Assembly: GCF_003625485.1 (NCBI RefSeq)
Contig: NZ_RAIR01000006.1
Location: forward strand, 154,350-218,349
Reading direction: 5' to 3'
DNA from: Butyrivibrio sp. CB08
GTDB lineage: Bacteria > Bacillota > Clostridia > Lachnospirales > Lachnospiraceae
DNA: 64,000 nt
Under the pieces are notes generated by a model that worked only from the letters and a program-made list of their open reading frames with translations, did not search any database and had not been told where the DNA came from. The number at the start of each line of letters is the position of its first letter. The stretch's first letter is position 1. Below, in pieces: positions 1-9,209 of the stretch. Position numbers and translations under genes: made by a program.

Positions 1-292
1 TGTCCTGCAGTCCGCCTGCACTTCCTACTCTGATGATATTATCAACATCGTAGAAATTGAAAAGCTCGTAGGTATAGATACCAATTGATGGGATGCCCAT
101 TCCATGGCCCATTACTGAGACCTCTTTTCCCTGGTATTTACCAGTGAATCCCAGCATACCTCTTACTTCATTAAAACACTTGATATCCTCAAGGAAATTC
201 TCTGCGATAAATTTAGCTCTGAGTGGATCGCCTGGCATTAAGACGGTCTTTGCTATTTCACCTTTTTCTGCACTGTTATGTGGTGTTGCCAT
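1..292 (-). CDS. deoD: purine nucleoside phosphorylase DeoD type, 3' part outside window
   Basis: The minus-strand reading frame starts at an ATG at 292 and runs off the left edge, so only about 97 N-terminal residues are visible. They contain the phosphate-binding stretch [15 protein letters not shown] near residue 19 and the [10 protein letters not shown] and RVGSAGG segments typical of hexameric, bacterial DeoD-type purine nucleoside phosphorylases. The enzyme splits purine (deoxy)nucleosides with phosphate into base and (deoxy)ribose-1-phosphate in cytoplasmic purine salvage. A good Shine-Dalgarno (AGAGGAGA) sits 6-8 nt before the ATG. It follows the DUF3881 gene by 21 nt and is probably cotranscribed with it. 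The family call is strong; completeness cannot be judged. Confidence 0.9.
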   Translation of the reverse strand, partial: MATPHNSAEKGEIAKTVLMPGDPLRAKFIAENFLEDIKCFNEVRGMLGFTGKYQGKEVSVMGHGMGIPSIGIYTYELFNFYDVDNIIRVGSAGGLQD

Positions 293-313
293 ATCGTATT
301 CTCCTCTCTTATT

Positions 314-1201
314 TTAGTTGGCGTTAGGGAAATTGATAAATCCCTGCATCCATATGTTACCTTTAAATCTTCTGCCTACTGCAGGCTCGCCCAAAAGATC
401 AGCCTCATTGATGCATACATCAAACTCCATCTCGTTGCAAAGGATCCTCATGATGTGTACATTCTCGCCGGTTAAGCTGTTAGTGACTTTCCTGGTCTCT
501 ATTACTTCTCCGAGAACCGAGTACTGGTCGCACTCAACACCGTAAGGCATAAAGTAAGTATCTACAAGACTGTAGATATCCTGCTTTCTTATCTTTTTGG
601 ACAGGGTTGTATAAAGGTCCATGTCGTCCAGTGTGAGGGATTCGATAGCTGTCTCATCTCCTCTTCTGGCGTTGTTTATAAGTTTGTTTCGGTAGTTTGA
701 CTTCTTTTTTGCCGCTTCCTTCTCTTCCTCTGTCTTGGCAATGGGCATAAGAATCTGGCCCTTTACAGAAAGAGCTGACAGGCTAAGTGTGGTTCCCTTG
801 ATGGGGAACTTATCTTCATTTTCATATTTTACGTAAGGGATTATGTTCTGGAGATAGAAAATAAGCGTTACACCAAGCCTTGGTTCATTGCACACTCCCG
901 CATATGAAAATGTGGCAGCGTGTCTTTCAACATTCAAGTCCTCTTCCGTGCTGACTGCTGATGGAATCAGGTATGGATAGTAATACTCGTAGATGAATTT
1001 GTCTTCTTCGTCAAATTCGCCGCAAACTGCTAGTCCTATGCCATCGGCATAATCCCTGCAAAATTCTGCAAGTATGATTCCCTCACTGTTTGAAACATAA
1101 GCTCTTTTATCAGAATTCTGAATTGAGCTTGTGATGAGATTTGTGAGCTCTTTTCTATTTTTAATTTGTGAAAACCCCACGGCTCGCAAGAATTTATGCA
1201 A
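314..1201 (-). CDS. DUF3881 family protein of unknown function
   Basis: A 295-residue cytoplasmic protein without signal peptide or membrane segment. Length and overall sequence fit the DUF3881 family, which is known mainly from Lachnospiraceae and has no assigned function. The N-terminal region carries LRAVGFSQIKNRKELTNLI. The middle has a Lys/Glu-rich stretch (around TEEEKEAAKKKSNYRNKL), and the C-terminal part has a predicted beta-rich segment ending in GRRFKGNIWMQGFI. It sits between serS upstream and deoD downstream, 19 and 21 nt apart, so it probably shares their transcript. The neighbours do not reveal a function. Family assignment is from recall of the family, not from a search. Confidence 0.7.
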   Translation of the reverse strand: MHKFLRAVGFSQIKNRKELTNLITSSIQNSDKRAYVSNSEGIILAEFCRDYADGIGLAVCGEFDEEDKFIYEYYYPYLIPSAVSTEEDLNVERHAATFSYAGVCNEPRLGVTLIFYLQNIIPYVKYENEDKFPIKGTTLSLSALSVKGQILMPIAKTEEEKEAAKKKSNYRNKLINNARRGDETAIESLTLDDMDLYTTLSKKIRKQDIYSLVDTYFMPYGVECDQYSVLGEVIETRKVTNSLTGENVHIMRILCNEMEFDVCINEADLLGEPAVGRRFKGNIWMQGFINFPNAN

Positions 1202-1220
1202 GGATCATAGACCTCTCTTA

Positions 1221-2510
1221 TTATTTGTTGTTAGGAATGAGAACTTCCTTGCCACCCATGTAAGGACGGAGAACTTCAGGAATCTTAACTGATCCGTCAG
1301 CCTGGAGGTTGTTCTCAAGGAATGCGATGAGCATTCTTGGTGGTGCTACTACTGTGTTGTTAAGTGTGTGTGCAAGGTAGTTGCCATCCTTGCCCTTGAT
1401 TCTGATTTTAAGTCTTCTAGCCTGAGCGTCTCCAAGGTTAGAGCAGCTACCTACTTCGAAGTACTTCTTCTGTCTTGGTGACCAAGCCTCTACGTCGCAG
1501 GACTTGCACTTAAGGTCTGCAAGGTCTCCTGAGCAGCACTCAAGAGTTCTTACTGGAATATCCAGTGATCTGAACAGGTCAACTGTGTTCTGCCAGAGCT
1601 TGTCGTACCAAACCTTTGAATCTTCTGGCTTACAGATAACTACCATCTCCTGCTTCTCGAACTGGTGGATTCTGTAAACACCTCTCTCCTCGATACCATG
1701 TGCACCCTTCTCTTTTCTAAAGCATGGTGAATAGCTTGTAAGAGAAAGTGGCATCTGCTCCTCAGGAATGATCTGGTCGATGAACTTACCGATCATTGAG
1801 TGCTCACTGGTTCCGATGAGGTAAAGGTCCTCACCCTCGATCTTGTACATCATTGCTTCCATTTCTGGGAAGCTCATAACACCTGCAACTACATTTCCAT
1901 GGATCATGAAAGGTGGTACGCAGTATGTAAATCCTCTGTCGATCATGAAGTCTCTTGCATAGCTGATAACTGCTGAGTGAAGTCTTGCGATATCGCCCAT
2001 GAGGTAGTAGAAACCGTTACCTGCTACTCTTCTTGCTGCATCGAGATCGATACCAGCAAAGCTCTCCATGATATCTGTGTGATAAGGAATCTCGAAATCT
2101 GGCACTACTGGATCGCCATACTTCTGGATCTCAACATTTTCTGAATCATCTTTTCCGATAGGAACTGACTCGTCGATGATCTGTGGAATGATCATCATCT
2201 TGTTTGTTACCTGCTCATCAAGTTCCTTCTGCTTAGCCTCAAGAGCCTCAAGCTCTGCAGCCTCTTTAGACACCTCATCCTTAAGGGCCATAGCCTCTTC
2301 TTTTTTACCCTGAGCCATAAGACCACCAATTTCCTTGGAAATCTTATTTCTGTGGGAACGGATCTCATCAGCCTTCTGCTGATTTGTTCTTCTCTCCTCA
2401 TCAAGCTTGATTACTTCGTCAACAAGTGGAAGCTTGTCGTCCTGGAACTTCTTCCTGATGTTCTCCCTTACTACGTCAGGATTCTCTCTTAAGAATTTAA
2501 TGTCGATCAT
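1221..2510 (-). CDS. serS: seryl-tRNA synthetase
   Basis: Class II aminoacyl-tRNA synthetase that charges tRNA-Ser (and tRNA-Sec) with serine using ATP. The N-terminal about 110 residues are a long Lys/Glu-rich coiled coil (tRNA-binding arm). The catalytic core follows, with the serine-binding TSEH segment (LIGTSEHSMIGKF), motif 2 (FRKEKGAHGIEERGVYRIHQF) and motif 3 near the C-terminus (NNTVVAPPRMLIAFLENN). The ATG at 2510 (MIDIKFLREN) is chosen over an in-frame ATG at 2525 because GGAGGAG lies 6 nt upstream of it. The length of 429 residues is normal. There is no room for a T-box leader in the 49 nt upstream, so it is likely read from the parA-parB-DUF4446 side. Confidence 0.97.
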   Translation of the reverse strand: MIDIKFLRENPDVVRENIRKKFQDDKLPLVDEVIKLDEERRTNQQKADEIRSHRNKISKEIGGLMAQGKKEEAMALKDEVSKEAAELEALEAKQKELDEQVTNKMMIIPQIIDESVPIGKDDSENVEIQKYGDPVVPDFEIPYHTDIMESFAGIDLDAARRVAGNGFYYLMGDIARLHSAVISYARDFMIDRGFTYCVPPFMIHGNVVAGVMSFPEMEAMMYKIEGEDLYLIGTSEHSMIGKFIDQIIPEEQMPLSLTSYSPCFRKEKGAHGIEERGVYRIHQFEKQEMVVICKPEDSKVWYDKLWQNTVDLFRSLDIPVRTLECCSGDLADLKCKSCDVEAWSPRQKKYFEVGSCSNLGDAQARRLKIRIKGKDGNYLAHTLNNTVVAPPRMLIAFLENNLQADGSVKIPEVLRPYMGGKEVLIPNNK

Positions 2511-2559
2511 GGTGATCTCCTCCAACTATAATATTTTAAACAATTAAATTTTATACTTT

Positions 2560-3084
2560 TTATCTTCTGGATGTGCTTTCAAGCGCAAGGTCCAGTGCTT
2601 TCTTTTCTTCTCCGGACAGCTCAACATCTGCAATTCCTGCATGGATGTCTTTTGCATAGGAATAGTTAAGGCCATCTGTACTGTGAACAGAGTTCAGCAG
2701 AAATCCATTATCATTCTCATCCAGCATGCAAAGAGCAAAGCTCAGCTTTCCGCCACTCTGGTTAAACGCATCGTACTTCTGAAGACCAATCTTCTGGAAG
2801 GTGTTGTTCATACGTCTGTTGATATCGATGATGTCTTTTCTGTTCTTTTCATTCTCAGCCCTGATCATTCGGTTGTCATGGAAAAGACCGACTATCTCAT
2901 CCTCAAGGGAATCTGCCTCTTTTCCCTTCATGAACTTGTTGTATTTTCTTTCAAGTTTTCTGAACTTACCGTTAGTGATAATAAGAAGTACCACAAGAAT
3001 GATCACAAGAGCAAACAATACGATGAAAAGTATTCCCGGATCTAATGTCCCCAATCCAATAGCATTTAAAATATTGCTTTCCAT
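2560..3084 (-). CDS. DUF4446 family membrane-anchored coiled-coil protein
   Basis: A 174-residue protein. It has one N-terminal transmembrane helix (about residues 16-37, ILFIVLFALVIILVVLLII), a Lys/Glu-rich coiled-coil (about 40-95), and a small beta domain containing QKYDAFNQSGGKLSFAL and LLNSVHSTDG. This is the usual architecture and length of DUF4446 proteins, which in Clostridia regularly lie next to parB. The function is unknown. Here it directly follows parB (15 nt gap) and precedes serS. A role near the chromosome segregation or origin machinery at the membrane is only an inference from that neighbourhood. Confidence 0.8.
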   Translation of the reverse strand: MESNILNAIGLGTLDPGILFIVLFALVIILVVLLIITNGKFRKLERKYNKFMKGKEADSLEDEIVGLFHDNRMIRAENEKNRKDIIDINRRMNNTFQKIGLQKYDAFNQSGGKLSFALCMLDENDNGFLLNSVHSTDGLNYSYAKDIHAGIADVELSGEEKKALDLALESTSRR

Positions 3085-3099
3085 TTCTCCCCCAGTCGA

Positions 3100-4011
3100 T
3101 TACTCTCTACATAATCTGTTTATTATTTTTTCAAGGTCATCATTGTTGTAGAACTCAATCTGGATAAGACCTACTCCATCACCCTTTGATGTAACCTCAA
3201 CCTTGGTACCAAGTGCCTGCTTACATTTCTCAGATACTTCTGCATATACTGCGTCGATACTTGGATTTGTTTTTGGTGAAGACTTTTTCTTAGATGTCTT
3301 GCCATGATTCTTTGCAAGCTTCTCTGTCTCACGAACGCTAAGTCTCTGATCAACAATCTGCTGTGCTATCTCTTCCTGATCCGCCTCACTTGTTATGGAC
3401 AAAAGAGCTCTCGCATGTCCGGCAGTGATCAGCTCCTGGATTACCATTTCCTGAACTCTGTTGGTGAGCTTCAAAAGTCTCATAGAGTTTGTTACATATA
3501 CACGACTCTTGGAAATCTTCTCAGCAACCTGATCCTGAGTATAACTGTGCTCATCGATAAGCTGTTTGAAAGCGAAGGCTTCCTCGATAGGATTGATACC
3601 TTCTCTCTGAAGGTTTTCAATGATTGCTATCTCAGCTATTTCAGCATCGGTAAGATCCTTTACAACAGCAGGAACTTCCTTAAGTCCTGCCTTCCTTGCA
3701 GCTCGCCATCTTCTCTCACCTGCAACGATCATGTATCCGCCGCCCCTCTTGGTTACAAGAAGAGGTGTGATGATACCGTGCTGCTTGATGGAATCAGCAA
3801 GCTCCTCGAGACCATCTTCATTGAAAGTCTTTCTTGGCTGATTCTTGTTTGGTTCAACTTCTGTTATCTTAAGATTCTGGACCTGTCCTTCAGCTGGCTT
3901 AGCCTTACTGCTGGATACTTCCTCATCTTCTCTTTTTGTTGTAGGAATCTTGGTTGGGATTATAGAATCAAGTCCCTTACCCAATCCCCTCTTTGCACCT
4001 TTTGCTGCCAT
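3100..4011 (-). CDS. parB: chromosome-partitioning protein ParB (Spo0J)
   Basis: CTP-dependent DNA clamp that loads at parS and spreads along DNA to load SMC and help segregate origins. Visible parts are an N-terminal KRGLGKGLDSIIP tail that usually contacts ParA, then the ParB/CTPase domain with the conserved GERRWRAARKAG arginine patch and the ENLQREGINPIEEA box. A helix-turn-helix region follows (TQDQVAEKISKSRVYVTNSMRLL) and then a C-terminal dimerisation segment. About 303 residues is normal. Two adjacent ATGs (4014, 4011) are possible; 4011 has better spacing to GGAGG. It lies 17 nt after parA, and three parS sites lie just upstream of parA. Confidence 0.96.
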   Translation of the reverse strand: MAAKGAKRGLGKGLDSIIPTKIPTTKREDEEVSSSKAKPAEGQVQNLKITEVEPNKNQPRKTFNEDGLEELADSIKQHGIITPLLVTKRGGGYMIVAGERRWRAARKAGLKEVPAVVKDLTDAEIAEIAIIENLQREGINPIEEAFAFKQLIDEHSYTQDQVAEKISKSRVYVTNSMRLLKLTNRVQEMVIQELITAGHARALLSITSEADQEEIAQQIVDQRLSVRETEKLAKNHGKTSKKKSSPKTNPSIDAVYAEVSEKCKQALGTKVEVTSKGDGVGLIQIEFYNNDDLEKIINRLCRE

Positions 4012-4028
4012 CATTTCCTCCAGGGTTA

Positions 4029-4796
4029 TTAGTTGAATTTTCTTTCTATTACTTCTGCTGCAAGAAGTCTATATGCCTCAGCACCAGCTGACTTGGGTTC
4101 GTACTGGTTGATTGGCATTCCATAACTGGGTGCTTCTGCAAGACGAATGTTTCTTGGGATGATAGTCTTATATACATTCTCCTCAATGTGTTCCTTAACA
4201 TTCTCTACTACCTGAAGAGAGAGATTTGTTCTGGAATCAAACATTGTGAAGACAACACCTTCCATTTCAAGATCAGGATTCAGTCTGTCCTTAACAAGAT
4301 TAACTGTGTGAACCAACTGGCTGAGTCCTTCAAGAGCATAATACTCACACTGAATTGGAACAAGAACTGTGTTGGCCGTTGTCATAGCATTGACAGTCAA
4401 CATACTAAGAGATGGTGGGCAGTCAATTATGATAAAGTCATAATTATCTTTTACACCGCTGATTGCATTCTTAAGAATAAACTCCTTGTCCTCTGCATCG
4501 ATAAGTTCTATCTCCACAGCTGCAAGGTTTACATTTGATGGTATGATATCCACATTCTCACAAACATCTTTTGTGATTGCTTCGTCAATGGTTATCTCTC
4601 CGATGAGCAGTTCATAGATGGTATTCTCAAGTTCATTCTTATCAAGTCCAAGACCACTGGTTGTATTACCCTGTGGATCAGTATCAATAACAAGAACCTT
4701 CTTTCCTTTTTCTCCAAGAGCTGCTGAAAGATTGATAGAAGTTGTAGTCTTACCTACTCCACCCTTCTGGTTTGCTATCGCAATTACTCTTCCCAT
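4029..4796 (-). CDS. parA: chromosome-partitioning ATPase ParA (Soj)
   Basis: Deviant-Walker ParA/MinD ATPase that works with ParB in origin segregation and, in Bacillus, modulates DnaA. The deviant Walker A KGGVGKTTTSINL is at residues 11-23, the Walker A' segment with the conserved VLVIDTDPQGN follows at about 34, and the Walker B DYDFIIIDCPPSL is at about 120. Length 255 is normal. GGAGG lies 5 nt before the ATG. It is the first gene of a parA-parB-DUF4446-serS-DUF3881-deoD run, with its own promoter and inverted repeat upstream. Confidence 0.96.
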   Translation of the reverse strand: MGRVIAIANQKGGVGKTTTSINLSAALGEKGKKVLVIDTDPQGNTTSGLGLDKNELENTIYELLIGEITIDEAITKDVCENVDIIPSNVNLAAVEIELIDAEDKEFILKNAISGVKDNYDFIIIDCPPSLSMLTVNAMTTANTVLVPIQCEYYALEGLSQLVHTVNLVKDRLNPDLEMEGVVFTMFDSRTNLSLQVVENVKEHIEENVYKTIIPRNIRLAEAPSYGMPINQYEPKSAGAEAYRLLAAEVIERKFN

Positions 4797-4823
4797 ATTT
4801 CCTCCACTTTACTCAAAACGCTA

Positions 4824-4853
4824 TATAGATTGTAACACAATTTATAATCTATA
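4824..4853 (-). promoter_or_regulatory. parA promoter with inverted repeat
   Basis: On the minus strand an extended -10 (TGTTACAAT; hexamer at 4829-4834) lies about 33 nt upstream of the parA ATG. No convincing -35 is visible, as is common with extended -10 promoters. The hexamer overlaps one arm of an 8-bp inverted repeat (TATAGATT at 4824-4831, AATCTATA at 4846-4853) whose arm centres are 22 bp apart, about two helical turns. That makes it a plausible operator, though the regulator is unknown. Confidence 0.5.
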
Positions 4854-4941
4854 GAATAAAATTACTTATATTTTTACCCTGGTACTAGATATAGGTGTCA
4901 AAAAATGTTTCACTAAAATATACAATTTTGTGTTTCAAAAA

Positions 4942-4957
4942 TGTTTCACGTGAAACT
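4942..4957. promoter_or_regulatory. parS site 1
   Basis: TGTTTCACGTGAAACT matches the near-universal 16-bp parS palindrome at 15 of 16 positions. It is the ParB loading site closest to parA. Two half-site-like words (TGTTTCA at 4906 and 4931) lie just beside it on the parA side. Confidence 0.9.
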
Positions 4958-4979
4958 TCCACAATATCTTGGGTATTAA

Positions 4980-4995
4980 TGTTTCACGTGAAACA
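4980..4995. promoter_or_regulatory. parS site 2 (perfect)
   Basis: TGTTTCACGTGAAACA is a perfect 16-bp parS palindrome, 38 bp from site 1. ParB binds it as a dimer and loads onto DNA here. Confidence 0.95.
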
Positions 4996-5028
4996 ATTTT
5001 TAGTATTACAAATTGTTCCGGATTTGAA

Positions 5029-5044
5029 TGTTTCACGTGAAACT
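5029..5044. promoter_or_regulatory. parS site 3
   Basis: TGTTTCACGTGAAACT, 15 of 16 positions of the parS consensus, 49 bp from site 2 and 22 bp beyond the end of rsmG. The three sites fill the rsmG-parA gap. Confidence 0.9.
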
Positions 5045-5065
5045 AAAGAAAGTATAAATCTATAT

Positions 5066-5806
5066 TTAGGATAATGGTTGTTTAGAAGGTGTACCTGCTT
5101 TGCGAGGATACTTCTTAGAAGTAGTTTCAACCTTATCAACTATACAGATAGTTCTACTTACGTCAGAATCTGGTAAAAGAAATTCTTCAGCAGACACAAG
5201 CTTACCGCCAAGTAAATGTAAAGCACCCTTAGCAGCCTTGAGTTCATCCTGAGCTTTCTCACTCTTATAAGCAATAAACCTTCCACCGACCTTAACATAT
5301 GGAAGGCAATATTCTGAAAGAGTGGACATATTAGCAACTGCTCTGGAAACAGCAATATCGAAAGTCTCTCTTAGTGAACCTTCCTTAGGAGCACAATGAT
5401 CTTCTGCTCTTCCATGAACAGTTTTGATACTACCCTGTTCATTTAAGGATAAATCATCTATAACTTCATTGAGGAAGTTAAGTCTCTTGTTCAATGAATC
5501 AAGAAGAGTCACATTAAGATTTGGGAAAACAATCTTTAGTGGAATTCCCGGAAAGCCTGCTCCCGTACCAATATCTATAAGTGAATAATCAGAAGCAGAA
5601 AAATCAAAATAGTTATAGCTGGAAATACTATCCACAAAGTGTAGTTTACAAACATCACTAAACTCAGTAATAGCTGTAAGGTTCATAACCTCATTCCACT
5701 TGATAAGAAGTTCATAGTACTTATCAAATTGCTGAAGCTGTTTATCTGAAAGTTCAATGCCAAGAGAAGAAAAGTCCCTTAGCATCTGTTCGTATTTATT
5801 CCTCAT
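5066..5806 (-). CDS. rsmG: 16S rRNA (guanine(527)-N7)-methyltransferase RsmG
   Basis: SAM-dependent methyltransferase that makes m7G527 in 16S rRNA; loss gives low-level streptomycin resistance in other bacteria. The Rossmann SAM motif [15 protein letters not shown] is near residue 74, and the conserved NLT(AI)[18 protein letters not shown] segment precedes it. The HGRAED and SRAVANM motifs typical of GidB follow. The length of 246 residues is normal. Its start overlaps the end of mnmG by 11 nt, so the pair is translationally coupled. AGAGGA lies about 8 nt before the ATG. Confidence 0.96.
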   Translation of the reverse strand: MRNKYEQMLRDFSSLGIELSDKQLQQFDKYYELLIKWNEVMNLTAITEFSDVCKLHFVDSISSYNYFDFSASDYSLIDIGTGAGFPGIPLKIVFPNLNVTLLDSLNKRLNFLNEVIDDLSLNEQGSIKTVHGRAEDHCAPKEGSLRETFDIAVSRAVANMSTLSEYCLPYVKVGGRFIAYKSEKAQDELKAAKGALHLLGGKLVSAEEFLLPDSDVSRTICIVDKVETTSKKYPRKAGTPSKQPLS

Positions 5807-7727
5807 TAGCTTGTCCTCTTTTTATGGAATCAAGGTAAATGACAAGTACTGTAATATCAGCAGGATTGACTCCACCTATTCTGGATGCCTGTCCGATATT
5901 GGTTGGTCTGAACTTCTCAAGCTTCTGTCTTGCTTCAAGGCGGAGACTACTTACATCATTATAATCAATATCAGCTGGTATTAATTTCTTTTCCAGCTTC
6001 TTGAACTGTTCAACCTGTCGAAGCTGTCTGCTGATATATCCTTCATACCTTATGGTGATCTCAACCTGCTCCTTAACATCAGCTGGAAGATCCTGTCTGT
6101 CAGGATCGATCTCACTTATGTTGTCATAATTAAACTCGGGTCTGCAGATAAGTTCAGCAAGAGATGTGGCAGTCTTTAAAGGAGTTGAGTTGTTCTTCTC
6201 CATGAAGGACTGCATGGAAGCATTGGCTCCAACCTTTGTTTTCTTAAGTCGTTCTACTTCAGAGTTAATAAGTTCCTGTTTCTTTAAAAGAGCATCGTAC
6301 TTTTCCTGACTTATAAGTCCAACCTCATAACCCTTTGATCTGAGTCTTAAGTCAGCATTGTCCTGTCTAAGGAGAAGTCTGTACTCAGCACGTGAAGTCA
6401 TCATTCTATAAGGCTCAAGGTTTTCTTTTGTAACAAGGTCATCGACAAGTACACCAATATAACCTTCAGATCTGTCGATAGAAAGGAACTCTTTTCCCAA
6501 GATCTCCATGGCTGCATTAATACCAGCATAAAGACCCTGAGCTGCAGCTTCTTCGTATCCACTTGAACCATTGAACTGGCCAGCGGAGAAAAGCCCTCTT
6601 ATCTTCTTGAGCTCAAGAGTTGGATGAAGCTGACCCGGGCAGAGACAGTCGTACTCAATAGCATATGCACACTTAACTATCTTACAGTTCTCAAGACCAG
6701 GAACAGTTCTGTACATAGCAAGCTGAACATCCTCTGGAAGTGAAGATGACATACCATCAATGTACATCTCATTAGTATAAGTTCCTTCAGGCTCAACAAA
6801 CACCTGATGTCTCTCATGGTCCGGGAACTTAACTACCTTATCCTCTATTGAAGGACAGTACCTTGGTCCAACGCCTTCAATGACACCAGCATAGATAGGT
6901 GATCTGTCAATGTTATTACGTATAATATCATGTGTTTTTTCGTTGGTATATGTGAGCCAGCATGAAACCTGAGGTTTCTGTACATCTGCTGGATCTGTAT
7001 CAAAAGAAAATGGAATAACAGGATCATCTCCAAACTGCTCTTCCATTTTGGAGTAATCGATACTGTTGCCATCCATTCTTGCAGGCGTTCCGGTCTTGAA
7101 TCTTCTAAGTTCAATACCAGCCGTTATTAATGAGGCTGATAAAAGATTAGATGGCTGAAGTCCATTTGGTCCACTATAGGTAATGGCTTCACCAGTAAGA
7201 CATCTGCTCTTAAGATATGTTCCGGTACAAAGAATAACAGCCTTGGCTTCATAAATTATTCCGGAAAAAATCTTAACACCAGTTATCCTTCTCTCATATC
7301 CCTGATGCTTTAATGATTCATCAGCAATATCCTCATATAAAAGTTCGGACACTTCAGCCTGCTTGATGGTGAGATGATCCTGAGCTTCAAGAATCCTTCT
7401 CATCTCTTTGGAGTATTCCATCTTGTCAGCCTGGCAACGGAGGGAATGAACAGCAGGACCCTTAGAAGTGTTCAGCATCTTGGACTGAAGGAATGCTTTA
7501 TCGATAACCTTTCCCATCTCTCCGCCAAGAGCATCGATCTCTCTTACAAGATGACCCTTTGATGAACCACCAATATGAGGGTTACATGGCATGAATGCAA
7601 TATTGTCGGCGCTCATAGTAAAGATCACTGTTTCAAGACCAAGTCTTGCACAAGCAAGAGCTGCCTCACAACCAGCGTGACCTGCACCAACTATTGCCAC
7701 ATCAATTTTTTCTCTAACTTCCAACAT
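5796..7727 (-). CDS. mnmG: tRNA uridine 5-carboxymethylaminomethyl modification enzyme MnmG (GidA)
   Basis: FAD-dependent partner of MnmE that installs the cmnm5 group on wobble uridine 34 of several tRNAs. The FAD dinucleotide-binding motif [17 protein letters not shown] is at residues 14-30. The family signature [25 protein letters not shown] follows, and [19 protein letters not shown] is the C-terminal FAD site. The C-terminal domain ends with [17 protein letters not shown]. At 643 residues it is slightly longer than the common 625-630. It lies 3 nt after mnmE and overlaps rsmG, the classical order near a Firmicute origin. Confidence 0.97.
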   Translation of the reverse strand: MLEVREKIDVAIVGAGHAGCEAALACARLGLETVIFTMSADNIAFMPCNPHIGGSSKGHLVREIDALGGEMGKVIDKAFLQSKMLNTSKGPAVHSLRCQADKMEYSKEMRRILEAQDHLTIKQAEVSELLYEDIADESLKHQGYERRITGVKIFSGIIYEAKAVILCTGTYLKSRCLTGEAITYSGPNGLQPSNLLSASLITAGIELRRFKTGTPARMDGNSIDYSKMEEQFGDDPVIPFSFDTDPADVQKPQVSCWLTYTNEKTHDIIRNNIDRSPIYAGVIEGVGPRYCPSIEDKVVKFPDHERHQVFVEPEGTYTNEMYIDGMSSSLPEDVQLAMYRTVPGLENCKIVKCAYAIEYDCLCPGQLHPTLELKKIRGLFSAGQFNGSSGYEEAAAQGLYAGINAAMEILGKEFLSIDRSEGYIGVLVDDLVTKENLEPYRMMTSRAEYRLLLRQDNADLRLRSKGYEVGLISQEKYDALLKKQELINSEVERLKKTKVGANASMQSFMEKNNSTPLKTATSLAELICRPEFNYDNISEIDPDRQDLPADVKEQVEITIRYEGYISRQLRQVEQFKKLEKKLIPADIDYNDVSSLRLEARQKLEKFRPTNIGQASRIGGVNPADITVLVIYLDSIKRGQANEE

Positions 7728-7730
7728 AAA

Positions 7731-9152
7731 TTATTTACCCATACAGAACTTTGAAAAAATCTCTTCAACAAGATCATCACCAACTTCTTCTCCGATGATC
7801 TCTCCAAGAGATGAATATGCATTACTAAGATCGATAGTATAAAAATCTTCAGAAAGATCTTTATCTATGCTTTCAACTACAAGCTGTAAACTACCCGCTG
7901 CTTCTTCAAGCAGTTTCTTGTGACGAAGGTTTGTAATATAGATCTCCTGCTTTGGAGCAAGGTCGCCATTAAAGAAAAGATCAGTAATTGCGGCCTTTAG
8001 GTCATCTAAACCTTCTCTATTAAGTAAAGAAGTAGTGATGACAGGAAAATCTATGGTGTCACTACCTGAAAACAGCATAGGAAGGATATCTTTTGATATT
8101 TTAATCTCAGGAGTTAAGTCGTTCTTGTTAAGTATAACAATGGTCTTCTTACCTTCGCAGAGTTTAAAGATATCCTTATCAATATCTTCTACATCTGATG
8201 TGGAATCCAGAACGTAAAGGCAAAGATCTGCCTCTTCGATTTTCTCTTTTGCCCTGTCCACACCAATCTTTTCAATGAGATCTTCTGTTTCTCTAATTCC
8301 TGCTGTATCAATGAGGTTAAGAACAATATCATCAAGACGTACTGTCTCTTCAATGACATCTCTTGTTGTTCCAGCAATATCTGTAACGATTGCTCTCTCA
8401 CTACCTGAAAGAGCATTTAAAAGTGAGGACTTACCAGCATTTGGTTTTCCAATAATAACAGTTTTAATTCCATCCTTCCTTATCATACCTTCATCAGCAG
8501 ATTTAAGGAGAGATGAAATTTTATTGATCATGGGAAGTAACTTATCTTTTAACTGATCAGAATATCCAGTAAGATCATAGTTCTCCGGATCATCAAGAGC
8601 AGATTCAATGTAAGCCATCTGGTAGATGATGTCTTTACGAAGACTTGTAACTTCATTATATATATTTCCAGAAAGCTGTGCTCTTGAACTTTCAAGGGCA
8701 AATCTGTTCTGAGCTTCAATGATATCCATGACAGCTTCAGCTTTTGTGAGATCAATCCTGCCATTTAAAAAAGCTCTCTTGGTAAACTCACCAGGTTCAG
8801 CAAGTCTGCATCCACTCTGCAAAAGAAGAGAAAGGATCTCATTCATCACAAGCATTCCGCCGTGGGAATTGATCTCGATCACATCTTCACAGGTATAGGA
8901 ATGAGGAGCTTTCATATAAGAGATCATGACCTCATCAACTATTCTGTCTCCATCACAAATAAAACCATACTTTATGGAATTGGGTGTATGTGAAAGGAGG
9001 TCTTTTTCTCTTTTCCCGGATATATAGATCTTAGAGCAGATAGAAAGCGCATCCTTACCACTAACTCTGATGATTCCAATTCCTGCATCAGACATGGCTG
9101 TTGCGATTGCACAGATTGTGTCATCATTAAAACTGTTAAGTATGTTTCCCAT
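7731..9152 (-). CDS. mnmE: tRNA modification GTPase MnmE (TrmE)
   Basis: Potassium-dependent G protein that works with MnmG on tRNA U34. An N-terminal tetrahydrofolate-binding domain (about 1-120) and a helical domain surround the inserted G domain. That domain shows G1 GKPNAGKSS near residue 233, the switch region TDIAGTTRD, G3 DTAG and G4 NKND. The protein ends with the conserved FCMGK tail carrying the functional cysteine. The 473-residue length is somewhat longer than the usual 455-460. The Shine-Dalgarno is weak (AGG 8 nt before the ATG), and a terminator hairpin separates it from jag, so expression may be partly reduced relative to the upstream genes. Confidence 0.96.
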   Translation of the reverse strand: MGNILNSFNDDTICAIATAMSDAGIGIIRVSGKDALSICSKIYISGKREKDLLSHTPNSIKYGFICDGDRIVDEVMISYMKAPHSYTCEDVIEINSHGGMLVMNEILSLLLQSGCRLAEPGEFTKRAFLNGRIDLTKAEAVMDIIEAQNRFALESSRAQLSGNIYNEVTSLRKDIIYQMAYIESALDDPENYDLTGYSDQLKDKLLPMINKISSLLKSADEGMIRKDGIKTVIIGKPNAGKSSLLNALSGSERAIVTDIAGTTRDVIEETVRLDDIVLNLIDTAGIRETEDLIEKIGVDRAKEKIEEADLCLYVLDSTSDVEDIDKDIFKLCEGKKTIVILNKNDLTPEIKISKDILPMLFSGSDTIDFPVITTSLLNREGLDDLKAAITDLFFNGDLAPKQEIYITNLRHKKLLEEAAGSLQLVVESIDKDLSEDFYTIDLSNAYSSLGEIIGEEVGDDLVEEIFSKFCMGK

Positions 9153-9160
9153 ATTTTTTA

Positions 9161-9197
9161 CCTAAACAAAACCCCTCAAGACAAAGGCTCGAGGGGT
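9161..9197 (-). terminator. hairpin between jag and mnmE
   Basis: On the minus strand a 10-bp stem (arms 9188-9197 and 9171-9180, one G-U pair) with a 7-nt loop is followed by TTTTGTTT. This is a modest intrinsic terminator or attenuator after jag. Confidence 0.75.
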
Positions 9198-9209
9198 ATC
9201 TAGTTAAGA

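Noticed and set aside
2511..2560. T-box leader for serS
   Set aside because: Only 49 nt separate serS from the upstream gene; no specifier loop, T-box sequence or terminator is present.
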